From Rhizobium sp. NFR07 (GTDB taxonomy: Bacteria > Pseudomonadota > Alphaproteobacteria > Rhizobiales > Rhizobiaceae): a DNA stretch of 64,000 nucleotides. Both the position numbers and the translations under genes were made by a program. The stretch's first letter is position 1. Each line of letters starts with the position of its first letter. The stretch lies in assembly GCF_900111905.1 (NCBI RefSeq), contig NZ_FOKM01000020.1:1-64000 (forward strand), written 5' to 3'. Positions 1 through 7,837 of the stretch are shown here, piece by piece. The notes below the pieces were generated by a model. It ran no database searches and was not told where the DNA came from. It saw only the letters and a program-made list of their open reading frames with translations.

Positions 1-226
1 GCTCCGAGCGGATACCCATGGAATAGCCGATGATCAGCATCCGCATCATCAGTTCTGGATCAATCGAGGGGCGACCTGTGGTGCTGTAAAAAGGCTTCAA
101 CTGCGCTCGAACGCTGTCCAGTTCGAGATGGCGGTCAATCCCGCGCAGCAGGTGTTCGGCGGGGACGTGGTCATCGATACAGAAATCGTAGAAGAGCTGC
201 GCCGGAGCCGCCTGACATCCCATCAT
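1..226 (-). CDS. IS1182-type transposase, N-terminal part (cut by window edge)
   Basis: The minus strand reads from an ATG-ATG pair at 226 out through the left window edge, about 75 codons with no stop. A GGAGG lies about 8 bases upstream of the start. The protein begins MMGCQAAPAQLFYDF and contains GRPSIDPELMMRMLIIGY, the usual opening of IS1182-group (IS5-like) DDE transposases; the catalytic residues would lie beyond the window. The stretch 227-427 behind the start holds no gene and should carry the outer end of the element; the sequence around 290-305 (gttgaaaaactc on the minus strand) resembles such an end, but I could not confirm a terminal repeat. Family call is from recognised sequence; whether the element is intact cannot be seen. 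Confidence 0.8.
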   Translation of the reverse strand, partial: MMGCQAAPAQLFYDFCIDDHVPAEHLLRGIDRHLELDSVRAQLKPFYSTTGRPSIDPELMMRMLIIGYSMGIRSE

Positions 227-427
227 CGCTCAATCCTCCGCAAATCAATGCGGCGATTGAATCATGACAACGCAGCACCGACAACGCCGAGTTTTTCAAC
301 AGTATCGGCGCGAAGCGAACGACCGCTTTCGGCGCCGAAAGCTGAAGCAGGAACCTGATCTGTTGGCCGACTTGTGCGAGATACCCTCCACGTCGCACTA
401 ATTAGGAATTTGCGCGAACCAAGGACC

Positions 428-1423
428 TTACGGAGAAACGACGCCAAGCGTTTTATTGAAGAATGCTGCAATATCGGAATTCATGCTCTGATGGAGCGCG
501 ATACGATCGACCCCCTCATGATCGATACATAGGGCCGGCATCGCTCGGCCCAAGTCAGGCGAACATGGTGCTAAAAACGTGAAGTGTCCGGCATCGGGGA
601 TGACCTCCAACATAGTCTCTCCCTCCAGGTCACGTACCAACTCCGTCGCATTAGCGTCGGGGGACAGTTCTTCATCTTTGTCCCCAACAAAAATTAGAAA
701 TGGTGCTTTGATGAGCTCCAATTCGTCAGAAGAGAATACGACGCTCAGGGGTGCGAGCAGTACGAAAGACCGAATTCGTGGATCGGCGGTCGGCTTAAGT
801 TCGGGATGATCGACCCTTATCTTTCCCCTCGCCTCACAAACATGATGGTCGCCTGGCCGCTTGCCGCAATAATCCTCAAGGCGACTAAGGGTCGGTTTAG
901 CTCCAGCGAGGATCAAACCAGTGGTTCCTCCAGCCGAAAACCCGACAAACCCTATACGGTTGGCATCAATATGAGGTGCAAGCACATTGTCTTTGAGAGC
1001 CGACGTCAATGCAGCCGACCCCTGTAATGGCCGGCCGTAGATCGAACTCGAAGCACCAACTCGGCTTGTATCCTGAAAATTGTCGCCCGGATGTGTCACG
1101 CTTATAACGATGTACCCGTGCTGTGCGAGGGCAGAGGCAAGATCATGATGTCCCCACATGCTGCCCATGTTTCCATGCGACAACAGGATCAACGGATATC
1201 GACCCTCCCCAATTGAAGACGACTTCGACGCAGCAACCTGATAGGGGCCAATCTTGGTGACTTTCGAGCGATCGGAGCTGGGAAAGAACGCCACCGCTTC
1301 CATTGAAGCTTGGTCAACAGGATCGGCGACTTCAAGTTTTTTGATCCCCACCCCTACGCCTTCGGCATTTGCACTTGCACAGAAAACGAAAAAGAGCACC
1401 GCGGAGATGAAGTTCAGAAACAT
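428..1423 (-). CDS. Exported alpha/beta hydrolase, dienelactone hydrolase-like (COG4188 type)
   Basis: 331 residues. The first 20 residues form a signal peptide (hydrophobic run ending in ASANAEG), so the enzyme should act outside the cytoplasm. The sequence has an oxyanion-region LLSHGN motif near residue 82, a nucleophile elbow GFSAGG near residue 160, and late Asp and His residues (VGDKDEE; DAGHFTFL), giving a complete Ser-Asp-His triad. This layout matches predicted dienelactone-hydrolase or PAF-acetylhydrolase-like proteins. The substrate is unknown. It stands alone on the minus strand, about 200 bases from its neighbour and not obviously in an operon. The start is the ATG giving the signal peptide; no strong ribosome binding site is visible. 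Confidence 0.75.
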   Translation of the reverse strand: MFLNFISAVLFFVFCASANAEGVGVGIKKLEVADPVDQASMEAVAFFPSSDRSKVTKIGPYQVAASKSSSIGEGRYPLILLSHGNMGSMWGHHDLASALAQHGYIVISVTHPGDNFQDTSRVGASSSIYGRPLQGSAALTSALKDNVLAPHIDANRIGFVGFSAGGTTGLILAGAKPTLSRLEDYCGKRPGDHHVCEARGKIRVDHPELKPTADPRIRSFVLLAPLSVVFSSDELELIKAPFLIFVGDKDEELSPDANATELVRDLEGETMLEVIPDAGHFTFLAPCSPDLGRAMPALCIDHEGVDRIALHQSMNSDIAAFFNKTLGVVSP

Positions 1424-1625
1424 ATTGCTTTATCCGAAAAGGGGAGGTCCTGACCAGCACGAGAGAACGACGAATGTCTATCGCGAACGTCCCGAAACTT
1501 GCAAAACCTTCCCGGGTGCGAAACAGGTAACCTGCCGTTCGGTCGAGGCTGCAACACCTTTAAACTAGAATCCCAGTGATGAAGCCGGTTGGCCATTTCG
1601 CTGAAGCGCCATTTGCAGTCACCGG

Positions 1626-2168
1626 CTAAAGCATTTCCATGATTTCGTCGCTGTCGATGACCCTAGCAAAATCGGACTCTAGATGTGCCATTGTAACGTC
1701 AAAAATCGTTCGAGCAGGCAAATCATAATCAGGCATGTCGAACCCTATGACGGCATCACGGGCAACGATCATTTCGAACCCAAGATCAGAACCGGCCCGA
1801 ACGGTTGTGTTCACGCAGTAACCAGCAACCGCACCCGTTACAACGATTGTCCCAATGCGGTTTTCCCGCAAATATTTTTCCATTTCTGTGGACGCAAAGG
1901 CAGACGATGTGCTTTTGACGAAAATGGGATCGTCAGCAAAAGGCTGGAGGGCTGGCATGGCTTGTTGCGCCGGGCATCCTTTGTGCATCGGAGATGCAGG
2001 GTTCAGCTCGTGATGGTGAACATGGATCACCTTTTTACCGGCATCCCGGAATTTTTTAGCGAGGTCGGCGATCTTGGCGGCGGCATTGCCGTTCACGTGG
2101 TCACGCCCGGCGTCGAGGCGGTCTTGGATGAGCATTTGCATATCTATGACAATAAGAGCTTTTTCCAA
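1626..2168 (-). CDS. Isochorismatase-family cysteine hydrolase
   Basis: 180 residues with the full catalytic set of the family: Asp in ALIVIDMQ at residue 9, a Lys in VKSTSSAF near residue 104, and Cys in AVAGYCVNTT near residue 138 preceded by a cis-peptide-type VTGA segment. Such enzymes hydrolyse amides, isochorismate or similar small molecules in the cytosol; the substrate cannot be told from sequence. Translation appears to start at a TTG (2168), since the next ATG would remove the catalytic aspartate strand; an AGGA lies about 7 bases upstream. It lies back to back with the LysE exporter at 2475, with about 300 bases between. Confidence 0.8.
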   Translation of the reverse strand: MEKALIVIDMQMLIQDRLDAGRDHVNGNAAAKIADLAKKFRDAGKKVIHVHHHELNPASPMHKGCPAQQAMPALQPFADDPIFVKSTSSAFASTEMEKYLRENRIGTIVVTGAVAGYCVNTTVRAGSDLGFEMIVARDAVIGFDMPDYDLPARTIFDVTMAHLESDFARVIDSDEIMEML

Positions 2169-2474
2169 AATTGTGATCCTGTGAGGCTTTCAGAACTATG
2201 GCGATGCCTACCACTCGTTGCGACGCCTGCAAAGGGCCATCTCTGAACCCTACAGAAACTCCCGAGTTTTAACAGGCATGTTAATTGACCTTCGCAACCT
2301 TCAACGTCAGCGAATGCGCGACAGTGCGTTCATATGCGCTGGGAGAATTGCGTGCTTCGCGAACGGAATCCGAAAACACCACCGTTATTATGGGCAAGGC
2401 CTCTTCCCAGGGCTTGTTTTTCGATTCAGGCAATGGCAGACCGAAATTCCGGCATCCAATTTAGGGAGAACACA
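2169..2474. other. Intergenic region between divergent hydrolase and LysE exporter genes
   Basis: About 300 bases without a gene I can support. It must hold the promoters of the isochorismatase-family gene (leftward) and of the exporter (rightward). The open frame that continues upstream of the exporter start here shows no family resemblance and no ribosome binding site. I saw no convincing palindrome. Confidence 0.4.
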
Positions 2475-3107
2475 ATGCCGGATTCTACTACTCTTATCCT
2501 ATTCGCCACCGCTGCGCTTGTTTTGACCGCTACGCCAGGCCCGGACATGTTGCTAATTGCGTCACGCAGCGTCAGCCAGAGCCGAATGGCTGGCCTCCTT
2601 ACATATTTCGGAATAGCGGCTGGCACCTATTGTCATGCAGCTGCCGCAGCATTTGGCCTTGCTCAACTTCTTGAAACTGTTCCTGCGGCGTACGAGCTGG
2701 TGAGATGGGCTGGATGCGTCTACTTGCTCTATCTGGCAATCAAAACGCTGCGCGGCAAAGCATTGGCCGATCTTTCCACAAAGACTGTCGCAGCCATATC
2801 GCAGGTCCGCATTTTTCTAGAAGGTCTTGCGACTAATCTTCTTAACCCGAAAATGGCCCTTTTCGTTCTTGCGCTGTTTCCCCAGTTCACAGGACCGGAG
2901 AACGGATCTATCCTCATGCAAATGCTTGTCTTGGCGACCATCCTCAATGTTGTGGGGTTCGTCGTAAATGGAACAGTTATCCTGCTTGTCGCACAAGTAA
3001 GGGTCGGAGTGAAACTCGCTCCAAGGTTTGTTCGACTGCCCAACTATTTCCTCGCCACCGTGTTTGCTGCGCTCGCCTCGCGGCTGGCATTCGGCGGACG
3101 GGGCTAA
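2475..3107 (+). CDS. LysE/RhtB-family amino-acid exporter
   Basis: 210 residues, typical length for the family. It shows the N-terminal signature TATPGPDMLLI near residue 20, about six hydrophobic segments, and the LNPKMALF motif near residue 133 that marks LysE/RhtB proteins. These inner-membrane carriers export amino acids or their derivatives. The start at 2475 (MPDSTTL) is chosen over an in-frame codon at 2334 because AGGGAG lies just upstream and the protein then begins directly with the first membrane segment. A second exporter of the same superfamily lies at 6561. Confidence 0.88.
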   Translation: MPDSTTLILFATAALVLTATPGPDMLLIASRSVSQSRMAGLLTYFGIAAGTYCHAAAAAFGLAQLLETVPAAYELVRWAGCVYLLYLAIKTLRGKALADLSTKTVAAISQVRIFLEGLATNLLNPKMALFVLALFPQFTGPENGSILMQMLVLATILNVVGFVVNGTVILLVAQVRVGVKLAPRFVRLPNYFLATVFAALASRLAFGGRG

Positions 3108-3156
3108 CCTGGACTCAAGGGCTATCTCGGATAGAGCGGCAGGCTAAGGACAGTCC

Positions 3157-3211
3157 GTGTAAAGCACGCTTGACACGGACTGATTGCTCGATATGTAAAG
3201 GAAGCTTTACA
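3157..3211 (+). promoter_or_regulatory. Promoter with two tandem TGTAAAG-N4-CTTTACA operators
   Basis: Two inverted repeats of identical design: GTGTAAAG-cacg-CTTGACAC at 3157-3176 (one mismatch) and TGTAAAG-gaag-CTTTACA at 3194-3211 (perfect), centred 36 bases apart. They lie on a promoter: -35 TTGACA at 3170-3175 and -10 TATGTA at 3192-3197 with 16 bases between. A repressor bound at both sites would cover both promoter elements. The XRE regulator at 3596, second gene of the operon, is the natural candidate, which would give negative autoregulation. The repeats are seen directly; the assignment is inference. Confidence 0.75.
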
Positions 3212-3221
3212 GGAGACCATC

Positions 3222-3599
3222 ATGACCAGAACGCGTTTTTTCGTGGAATTCGGCGCCAGTATGACCTCGTATGTGGTCATATTAATCGCGTCGGTCTTTC
3301 TTCTTGGCAGCGGCACGGTGACGGGCCCATGGGCAACGATTGTTTCGCTAATCCCAATGTTGCCAGCGCTCTTCGTGGTGATTGTTGTAATGCGCCAACT
3401 AAGAGCATCCGACGAATTGCAGCAACGCATCCAACTGGAGGCTCTGTCGTTGGCCTTCGCCGGTACGGCATTAATCACCTTCAGCTACGGTTTTCTGGAA
3501 AATGTCGGATACCCAAAGCTATCGATGTTTTACGTTTGGCCGCTGATGGCGTCACTCTGGATCATCGGCTGCCTTCTCAGCAGCCGACGATTCAGATGA
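3222..3599 (+). CDS. Small integral membrane protein paired with XRE regulator
   Basis: 125 residues with four hydrophobic segments (around residues 15-31, 36-57, 75-93 and 100-120) separated by short charged loops; the middle loop RQLRASDELQQRIQLEA is helical and amphipathic. No catalytic motif is visible. An AGGAGA lies 8 bases before the ATG. The stop overlaps the start of the XRE gene by four bases (ATGA), so the two are translationally coupled. Pairs of a four-helix membrane protein with a short YozG-like regulator are common in bacteria and their role is mostly unknown. I do not assign a function. Confidence 0.75.
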   Translation: MTRTRFFVEFGASMTSYVVILIASVFLLGSGTVTGPWATIVSLIPMLPALFVVIVVMRQLRASDELQQRIQLEALSLAFAGTALITFSYGFLENVGYPKLSMFYVWPLMASLWIIGCLLSSRRFR

Positions 3600-3784
3600 G
3601 AAACCGTTTAAGGGCCCTGCGTCTCGAAAAGGGTTGGTCGCAGGGGGAGCTGGCCACTCAGCTTGGTGTCTCCCGCCAGACCGTCAACGCGATTGAAAAC
3701 GAACGATACGACCCGAGCCTGCCGCTCGCTTTCGTAATTGCAAAGCTCTTGGACAAGTCAATCGAAGAGATTTTCCAAGGGTGA
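3596..3784 (+). CDS. Short XRE-family transcriptional regulator (Cro/CI helix-turn-helix)
   Basis: 62 residues, nearly all helix-turn-helix: the segment SQGELATQLGVSRQTVNAI (residues 17-35) carries the recognition helix, followed by the YDPSLPLAFVIAKLL helix typical of YozG-like regulators. An in-frame upstream extension in the same frame shows no homology, so the start is the ATG at 3596 that overlaps the stop of the membrane-protein gene. It probably controls its own operon through the two TGTAAAG-N4-CTTTACA sites at 3157-3211. The short length and lack of a ligand domain suggest it responds through protein contact, possibly with the membrane protein. Confidence 0.85.
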   Translation: MRNRLRALRLEKGWSQGELATQLGVSRQTVNAIENERYDPSLPLAFVIAKLLDKSIEEIFQG

Positions 3785-3789
3785 TACGT

Positions 3790-3939
3790 GTGATTGCCCC
3801 GAGCCTTATTGACCCTCGAGAAGTGTTCGAGCTGTCTAGGGGCGGTATGAACGGTCTCGTCGCTTCGGTAGCGGCGGCTTTTGCTGCCGATCCCTACTGC
3901 GGCGACGTTTTCGGGCCATACGTCGCGAGAGGCTGCTGA
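3790..3939 (+). pseudogene. IS66 TnpB-like fragment
   Basis: A 49-codon open stretch beginning GTG ATT with the pattern DPREVFELSRGGMNGL followed by a DP...GDVF segment. This resembles the opening of IS66 TnpB proteins (the VDFRKGxDGLA...DPFSGxVFVFR region). It ends exactly where the duplicated segment at 3939 begins, as if a rearrangement cut it off. Resemblance is judged by eye and is weak; it could be chance. Confidence 0.35.
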
Positions 3940-4065
3940 CCTGCAATATTCTTCAAGACGGGGCGAGTAGGCGCCTGCCATATGGTTCGAAAACGTCGAG
4001 CCAGAGATATGACCCTACAGTTTCGCTACGCCCTGAAATCCGATCCTGATTTCCGCAACTTCGCT
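3939..4065 (+). repeat. Direct repeat, copy 1: decayed copy of the AraC/B3-4 gene junction
   Basis: Bases 3939-4024 are identical to 5817-5902, and similarity continues with mismatches and a one-base deletion for about 40 bases more. In the second copy this segment spans the gap between the AraC regulator and the B3/4-domain gene plus the first codons of the latter. Here the B3/4 reading frame (MTLQF...) shifts after about eight codons and is lost. So this is a relic of an older partial duplication, or of a second such locus that has decayed. Confidence 0.85.
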
Positions 4066-4184
4066 CTCCTTCGTTCGACAGGCCGTTGCAAATGCCGCGC
4101 CGCTTCAATCGCGCATTTCATGTAATGGCCAGGACAAATCAAGCATATCAACGTGTAATCAATGCACATTAAAATGTGGACGAA

Positions 4185-4391
4185 ATGCTTTTAGTAAACT
4201 TACTTTCATCGATCAGCCGGCGATTTCGTTTCTCGGCTAAATCTCGCGATGTAAACGAACTAAACGACTACGAACTGGCAGATATCGGTGTCGAGCCCAG
4301 AGAGGCGTATGAGCATCGATGGGGTAATTTCCTATCTGGTGATCCCTACCGCCTCATACATAAGGAAAATCAGACGCATAAAAGGCGCTGA
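4185..4391 (+). CDS. Small DUF1127 protein
   Basis: 68 residues from the ATG at 4185 (a GTG three codons upstream at 4176 is also possible). The C-terminal half carries the DUF1127 signature: VNELNDYELADIGVEPREA, that is the L-x-D-y-x-L-x-D-I-G core. Small DUF1127 proteins are abundant in alphaproteobacteria; some are arginine-rich and bind RNA or affect phosphate and carbon metabolism, but no role can be assigned to this one. No clear ribosome binding site. It stands alone between decayed sequences. Confidence 0.7.
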   Translation: MLLVNLLSSISRRFRFSAKSRDVNELNDYELADIGVEPREAYEHRWGNFLSGDPYRLIHKENQTHKRR

Positions 4392-4429
4392 TTTCCGCTT
4401 CAAATGTAAGATCACGTGACGAGATCAAG

Positions 4430-4897
4430 ATGAGCCGATTCAAAGACAAACGTATCCTTATAACGGGTGGCACTAACGGTATGGGTCTCGCCGGAACTCG
4501 GCGTGTCATCGCCGAATGCTGGAGCTCGCGGCACTTTCTCCGCATCTCGTTCATGCAGCATCGGTTGTCGTAACATCATTGAGCTCGTCCTACGAAGGTG
4601 CGGCGGCAAAACCAAAGGGGCCGTGTTGCGATAGTAATATCATGGGCTACCGCGCTTGCACCACGGGGCATCCGGGTGAACACCCTAAATCCCCGGGCCG
4701 ATTGAGACCAATTTACGCAGTTACCTCTTAGAAGACGCACGAAGACGTTTCGAGGCGTTCGTCATTGATCAGGTTGCTCTTGGCCGTGTTGGCACGGCCG
4801 GAGAGGCGGCCGCGTCGCGCTATTCCTTCTATCGTCGGACTCTTCCTACGTCGCAGGCAGCCAATATGCCGTCGATGGCGGGCTCATCATGCAGTGA
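4430..4897 (+). pseudogene. Short-chain dehydrogenase (SDR), internally deleted and frameshifted
   Basis: The start (MSRFKDKRILITGGTNGMG) is a normal SDR NAD(P)-binding strand and glycine motif. After about 25 codons the frame is lost. Typical SDR C-terminal pieces reappear in other frames: a WATALAPRGIRVNTLNPG segment near 4645-4700, and the standard ending YVAGSQYAVDGGLIMQ at 4850-4894 followed by the stop. The middle of the gene, including the Tyr-x-x-x-Lys catalytic region, is missing, and the total is far shorter than the roughly 750 bases of an intact SDR gene. It is a dead gene with more than one lesion. Confidence 0.8.
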
Positions 4898-5010
4898 CGG
4901 TAGAAGATAAAAAACTGATCACCAACTAAGGTTGGAGTAGTTCATAGCGCGGCGGCACACCAACGCGGAGCTATGGTTTAAGTCGCCATTTAGCTCTAGT
5001 AGTCGGCCTG

Positions 5011-5817
5011 ATGATACCAGGAAAATTCCAGATAGCCCGTTGTGGAATGAAAGGCGTTGCTGCGGTTTCGGCCGACACGTCCCATGCGTTTGGCCGACAT
5101 ACCCATGACCAATTCGGGATTGGCGTTATCCTGCGCGGTGCGCAGCAGTCGACGAGCGGTCGGGGCATGGTTGAAGCTGAGGCCGGCGATGTTATCACGG
5201 TTAATCCAGGCGAGGTGCATGACGGTTTACCCCTCGGACAGAAAGGGCGGGCATGGCGAATGCTTTATTTCGACCCTGCTATCATCGCTAGCCCTGTACG
5301 CGAGCTGACGGAAGGTCGCACGAGCAGCGCAGAGCTTTCATACCCCGCCATTCGCGAGCCAGCATCGGCGACATGTTTCCTTTCGCTCTTTCGTGCGATG
5401 ACAGATATGGAGAGCGGCAACAGCGATATCGAAGTCCAGGAAAATCTGCTTCTGCTGCTTTCTCGCCTTATCGAACGGCGCGACCAAGAGCCACTGGGCG
5501 CACCTATAGCGGTTGACCTTGCGCGCGAGCGTATCAACGACGATCCGACCGCGCCGCTATCACTGCGCGAGTTAGCCGCAATCGGTGGGATCAGCCAGTT
5601 CCAACTTGTTCGTGGCTTCTCTAAGGTAACTGGCCTCACGCCGCACGCCTATCTTGTCCAGCGCAGGCTCCAACTAGCACGACGTATGATCGCGGATGGA
5701 GCGGCTCTTACTAATGCGGCGTTGGCATCCGGGTTCGCAGATCAGAGCCACATGACGCGGCTTTTCACCCGCACCTACGGCATATCGCCCGGCCTGTATG
5801 CTGCTGCCATCCGCTAA
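5011..5817 (+). CDS. AraC-family transcriptional regulator
   Basis: 268 residues. The N-terminal half is a cupin-like sensor (HTHDQFGIGVILRG near residue 30; AGDVITVNPGEVHDG near 57). The C-terminal 100 residues hold the two helix-turn-helix units of AraC proteins (LSLRELAAIGGISQFQLVRGF and ALASGFADQSHMTRLFTRTYGISPG). It lies upstream of a B3/4-domain gene and a LysE exporter on the same strand. AraC regulators beside LysE exporters and solo B3/4 proteins usually control them, so amino-acid sensing is a reasonable inference. The stop codon overlaps the start of the direct repeat at 5817. Confidence 0.88.
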   Translation: MIPGKFQIARCGMKGVAAVSADTSHAFGRHTHDQFGIGVILRGAQQSTSGRGMVEAEAGDVITVNPGEVHDGLPLGQKGRAWRMLYFDPAIIASPVRELTEGRTSSAELSYPAIREPASATCFLSLFRAMTDMESGNSDIEVQENLLLLLSRLIERRDQEPLGAPIAVDLARERINDDPTAPLSLRELAAIGGISQFQLVRGFSKVTGLTPHAYLVQRRLQLARRMIADGAALTNAALASGFADQSHMTRLFTRTYGISPGLYAAAIR

Positions 5818-5945
5818 CCTGCAATATTCTTCAAGACGGGGCGAGTAGGCGCCTGCCATATGGTTCGAAAACGTCGAGCCAGAGATATGACCCTACAGTT
5901 TCAGTACGCCCCTGAAATCCGATCCCGGTTTCCGCAACTACGCTC
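5817..5945 (+). repeat. Direct repeat, copy 2 (intact AraC/B3-4 junction)
   Basis: Partner of the repeat at 3939-4065; 86 bases (5817-5902) are identical, the remainder diverged. This copy contains the functional junction between the AraC gene and the B3/4 gene, about 1.9 kb from the decayed copy in the same orientation. Confidence 0.85.
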
Positions 5946-6564
5946 TCGCACGATTCTTGTCGACGGCATGGATGCGAGTACTGATCCTTCCGCCGAGATT
6001 GCTCACCTAAAAGCAATTGCCAACAAGAGGCTTGCCATCGCCAACGAAGGCGAGCTTCCCGAGATAAAGGCATGGCGACGTGCATTCGCTGAGATGGGCC
6101 TTAAGCCGACACAGTACCGCTGTGCCTCGGAGGCGCTGTTGAGGCGCTATCGGAAGGAAGGTACATTTCCCACACTTCATCCTCTCATTGACCTCTGCAA
6201 CGCGGCCTCGCTCGCATTCGCTATTCCTGTCGCAGTGTTCGACAGAAGCAAGATCGTGGGCAAGATGACCGTTCGGCTCGCACACGGCAACGAAACCTAT
6301 GAGACATTCTCCGGCGATATCGAGCATCCAGAACCTGGCGAAGTCATATTCGCTGACGAAGATGCCCGAGCCCATGCTCGCCGCTGGACGAACCGTCAAA
6401 GCGGTTGGTCGGCCGTTCGCGCAAATACTGCGCAGGCCATGATCGTCACAGAAGCCCTGCACGAAACTGGTCATGACGACATTGCTGCTCTCGTTTCCTT
6501 ACTCCTTGTGGCAATGCCCACGCTTTGGCCAGCCGCTAAGGTGGCAGAAATGGAAGTCCTATGA
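5887..6564 (+). CDS. Solo B3/4-domain protein (PheT B3/B4-like editing domain)
   Basis: 225 residues matching free-standing relatives of the B3/4 domain of phenylalanyl-tRNA synthetase beta chain: N-terminal FQYAPEIRSRFP, the IKAWRRAFAEMGLKPTQYRCASEALLRRY region near residue 65, and PLIDLCNAASLAFAIPVAVFD near 105. In the synthetase this domain edits mischarged tRNA; solo proteins are proposed to act in trans on mischarged tRNAs or amino acids. The ATG at 5887 fits the family N-terminus; an ATG nine codons upstream (5860) is an alternative. Its last codons overlap the LysE gene start (ATGA), so the two are co-translated, tying it to amino-acid export. Confidence 0.8.
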   Translation: MTLQFQYAPEIRSRFPQLRSRTILVDGMDASTDPSAEIAHLKAIANKRLAIANEGELPEIKAWRRAFAEMGLKPTQYRCASEALLRRYRKEGTFPTLHPLIDLCNAASLAFAIPVAVFDRSKIVGKMTVRLAHGNETYETFSGDIEHPEPGEVIFADEDARAHARRWTNRQSGWSAVRANTAQAMIVTEALHETGHDDIAALVSLLLVAMPTLWPAAKVAEMEVL

Positions 6565-7172
6565 CATTGGAATTTGTGCTGACGTCGTTGGTAATTGCCG
6601 CATCACCCGGTACCGGCGCGATCTACACAGTAGCCGCAGGTCTTTCGGGTGGCCCGCGCGCCAGCCTCGTAGCCGCCCTCGGATGCACCTTTGGCATCGT
6701 CCCGCATATGCTGGCTGCGATCAGTGGCTTAGCTGCCCTGATGTACACAAGCGCGCTAGCCTTCCACATGCTCAAATATGTGGGAGTCGCCTATCTGCTT
6801 TACATGGCTTGGACAATGTTCAAAAATCGCGGAATTTTGAACTTAAACGATGAGTCCAGTGGCAAGAGCGTCCGGGAGGTAATCGTCTCTGCAATCCTTA
6901 TCAACTTGCTAAACCCCAAGCTCTCGATCTTTTTCTTTGCGTTCTTGCCGCAATTCGTGCGGCCCGACGACGTGGCACCGATGCGCAGTATGTTGGTATT
7001 AAGCCTCGTCTTCATGGCGATGACCTTCGTGACCTTTGCTGCGTATGGAGCGTTCGCTGCTACCGTTCGGCAGCACGTTATCTCCAGTGTGTCCGTGCAG
7101 GGATGGATGCGGCGTGGATTTGCGGCGTCGTTTGCCGGTCTTGCCGCGCAGCTTGCATTCACTCAAAGATGA
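6561..7172 (+). CDS. LysE/RhtB-family amino-acid exporter
   Basis: 203 residues with six hydrophobic segments and the family motifs: IAASPGTGAIYTV near residue 12 and INLLNPKLSIFFFAFLPQF near residue 114. The usual SPGP is SPGT here, a small deviation. The start codon overlaps the stop of the B3/4 gene by four bases. With the AraC regulator upstream this gives a three-gene unit for sensing, and exporting or neutralising, an amino acid or analogue. The exported compound cannot be told from sequence. Confidence 0.88.
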   Translation: MTLEFVLTSLVIAASPGTGAIYTVAAGLSGGPRASLVAALGCTFGIVPHMLAAISGLAALMYTSALAFHMLKYVGVAYLLYMAWTMFKNRGILNLNDESSGKSVREVIVSAILINLLNPKLSIFFFAFLPQFVRPDDVAPMRSMLVLSLVFMAMTFVTFAAYGAFAATVRQHVISSVSVQGWMRRGFAASFAGLAAQLAFTQR

Positions 7173-7173
7173 C

Positions 7174-7349
7174 GTGCTAGTTTCTAAATTCGAGGCGACC
7201 GCTGAACAACCCATCAGGGCACCCCGCCTCGCTCATGACTTGGGACGATCCTACAGAGGTGTCTCCGAAATCGCCGCAGGTGCTGAACGCGATCTCGCCC
7301 CCTTATTGAGCGGGTCGATAAAGCTGGATCAATATCAGGATATTTTGCA
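7174..7349 (+). other. Short open frame upstream of chorismate mutase, not recognised
   Basis: A frame opening with GTG at 7174 reads VLVSKFEATAEQPIRAPRL and continues as a plausible soluble sequence up to the chorismate mutase start, then runs on into that gene in the wrong frame until 7500. The first 60 codons have protein-like composition while the overlapping tail does not. It may be the remains of a separate gene or a leader region. No family is recognised. Confidence 0.2.
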
Positions 7350-7637
7350 ATGCTGGAACAAATACGGGGAGAAATCGATCGTCTGGATGAGCAACTCGTC
7401 GAATTGCTCGCCAAGCGTCGTATGCTGGTCCATGCAGCAGGCATGGCCAAAACCCAGTTATCCGAGGTCGATGCACCAACTAGGGTTGAACGCGTCATAG
7501 ATCGTGTAAGGACTCTGGCGGACGGCTTCGGCCTAGAACCAAGGGTTGCCGAAGCTACTTTTCGCGCGATGATAAGGGAATTCATCGAGGTAGAGCGAGA
7601 GCTGTTCGTGCGAAAAGCTTCGAACAGCGAGCAGTAG
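7350..7637 (+). CDS. Chorismate mutase, AroQ type (PchB-like)
   Basis: 95 residues, all one AroQ helical domain: LEQIRGEIDRLDEQLVELLAKRRMLV at the start, with the buried Arg and Asp of the first helix, and the final helix FRAMIREFIEVERELF. This class converts chorismate to prephenate in the cytosol; PchB-type members can also act as isochorismate-pyruvate lyases in salicylate formation, and sequence alone does not separate the two. AGGA lies 8 bases before the ATG. No pathway partners are adjacent. The nearest isochorismatase-fold gene is at 1626, too far to link. Confidence 0.8.
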   Translation: MLEQIRGEIDRLDEQLVELLAKRRMLVHAAGMAKTQLSEVDAPTRVERVIDRVRTLADGFGLEPRVAEATFRAMIREFIEVERELFVRKASNSEQ

Positions 7638-7837
7638 ATGAGTGACATCGATAAGGGTAGAAGTTGATTGGTTTATCCTAACCAGCCCGATTAGGCTCGC
7701 TGCATTTTGAGAGAATAGTTTTCTTCGCAACTAAAATCCGTTACTGAACCGAACAATCGCTCGCCAACGGAGCAGATATTTAAATTAAAATTTACTCATT
7801 TAGGCCAGCATAAACCTACATGGTTTTGGGGGTTTCT

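Noticed and set aside
1683..2246. 187-codon plus-strand frame
   Set aside because: Antisense to the isochorismatase-family gene; no recognised family.
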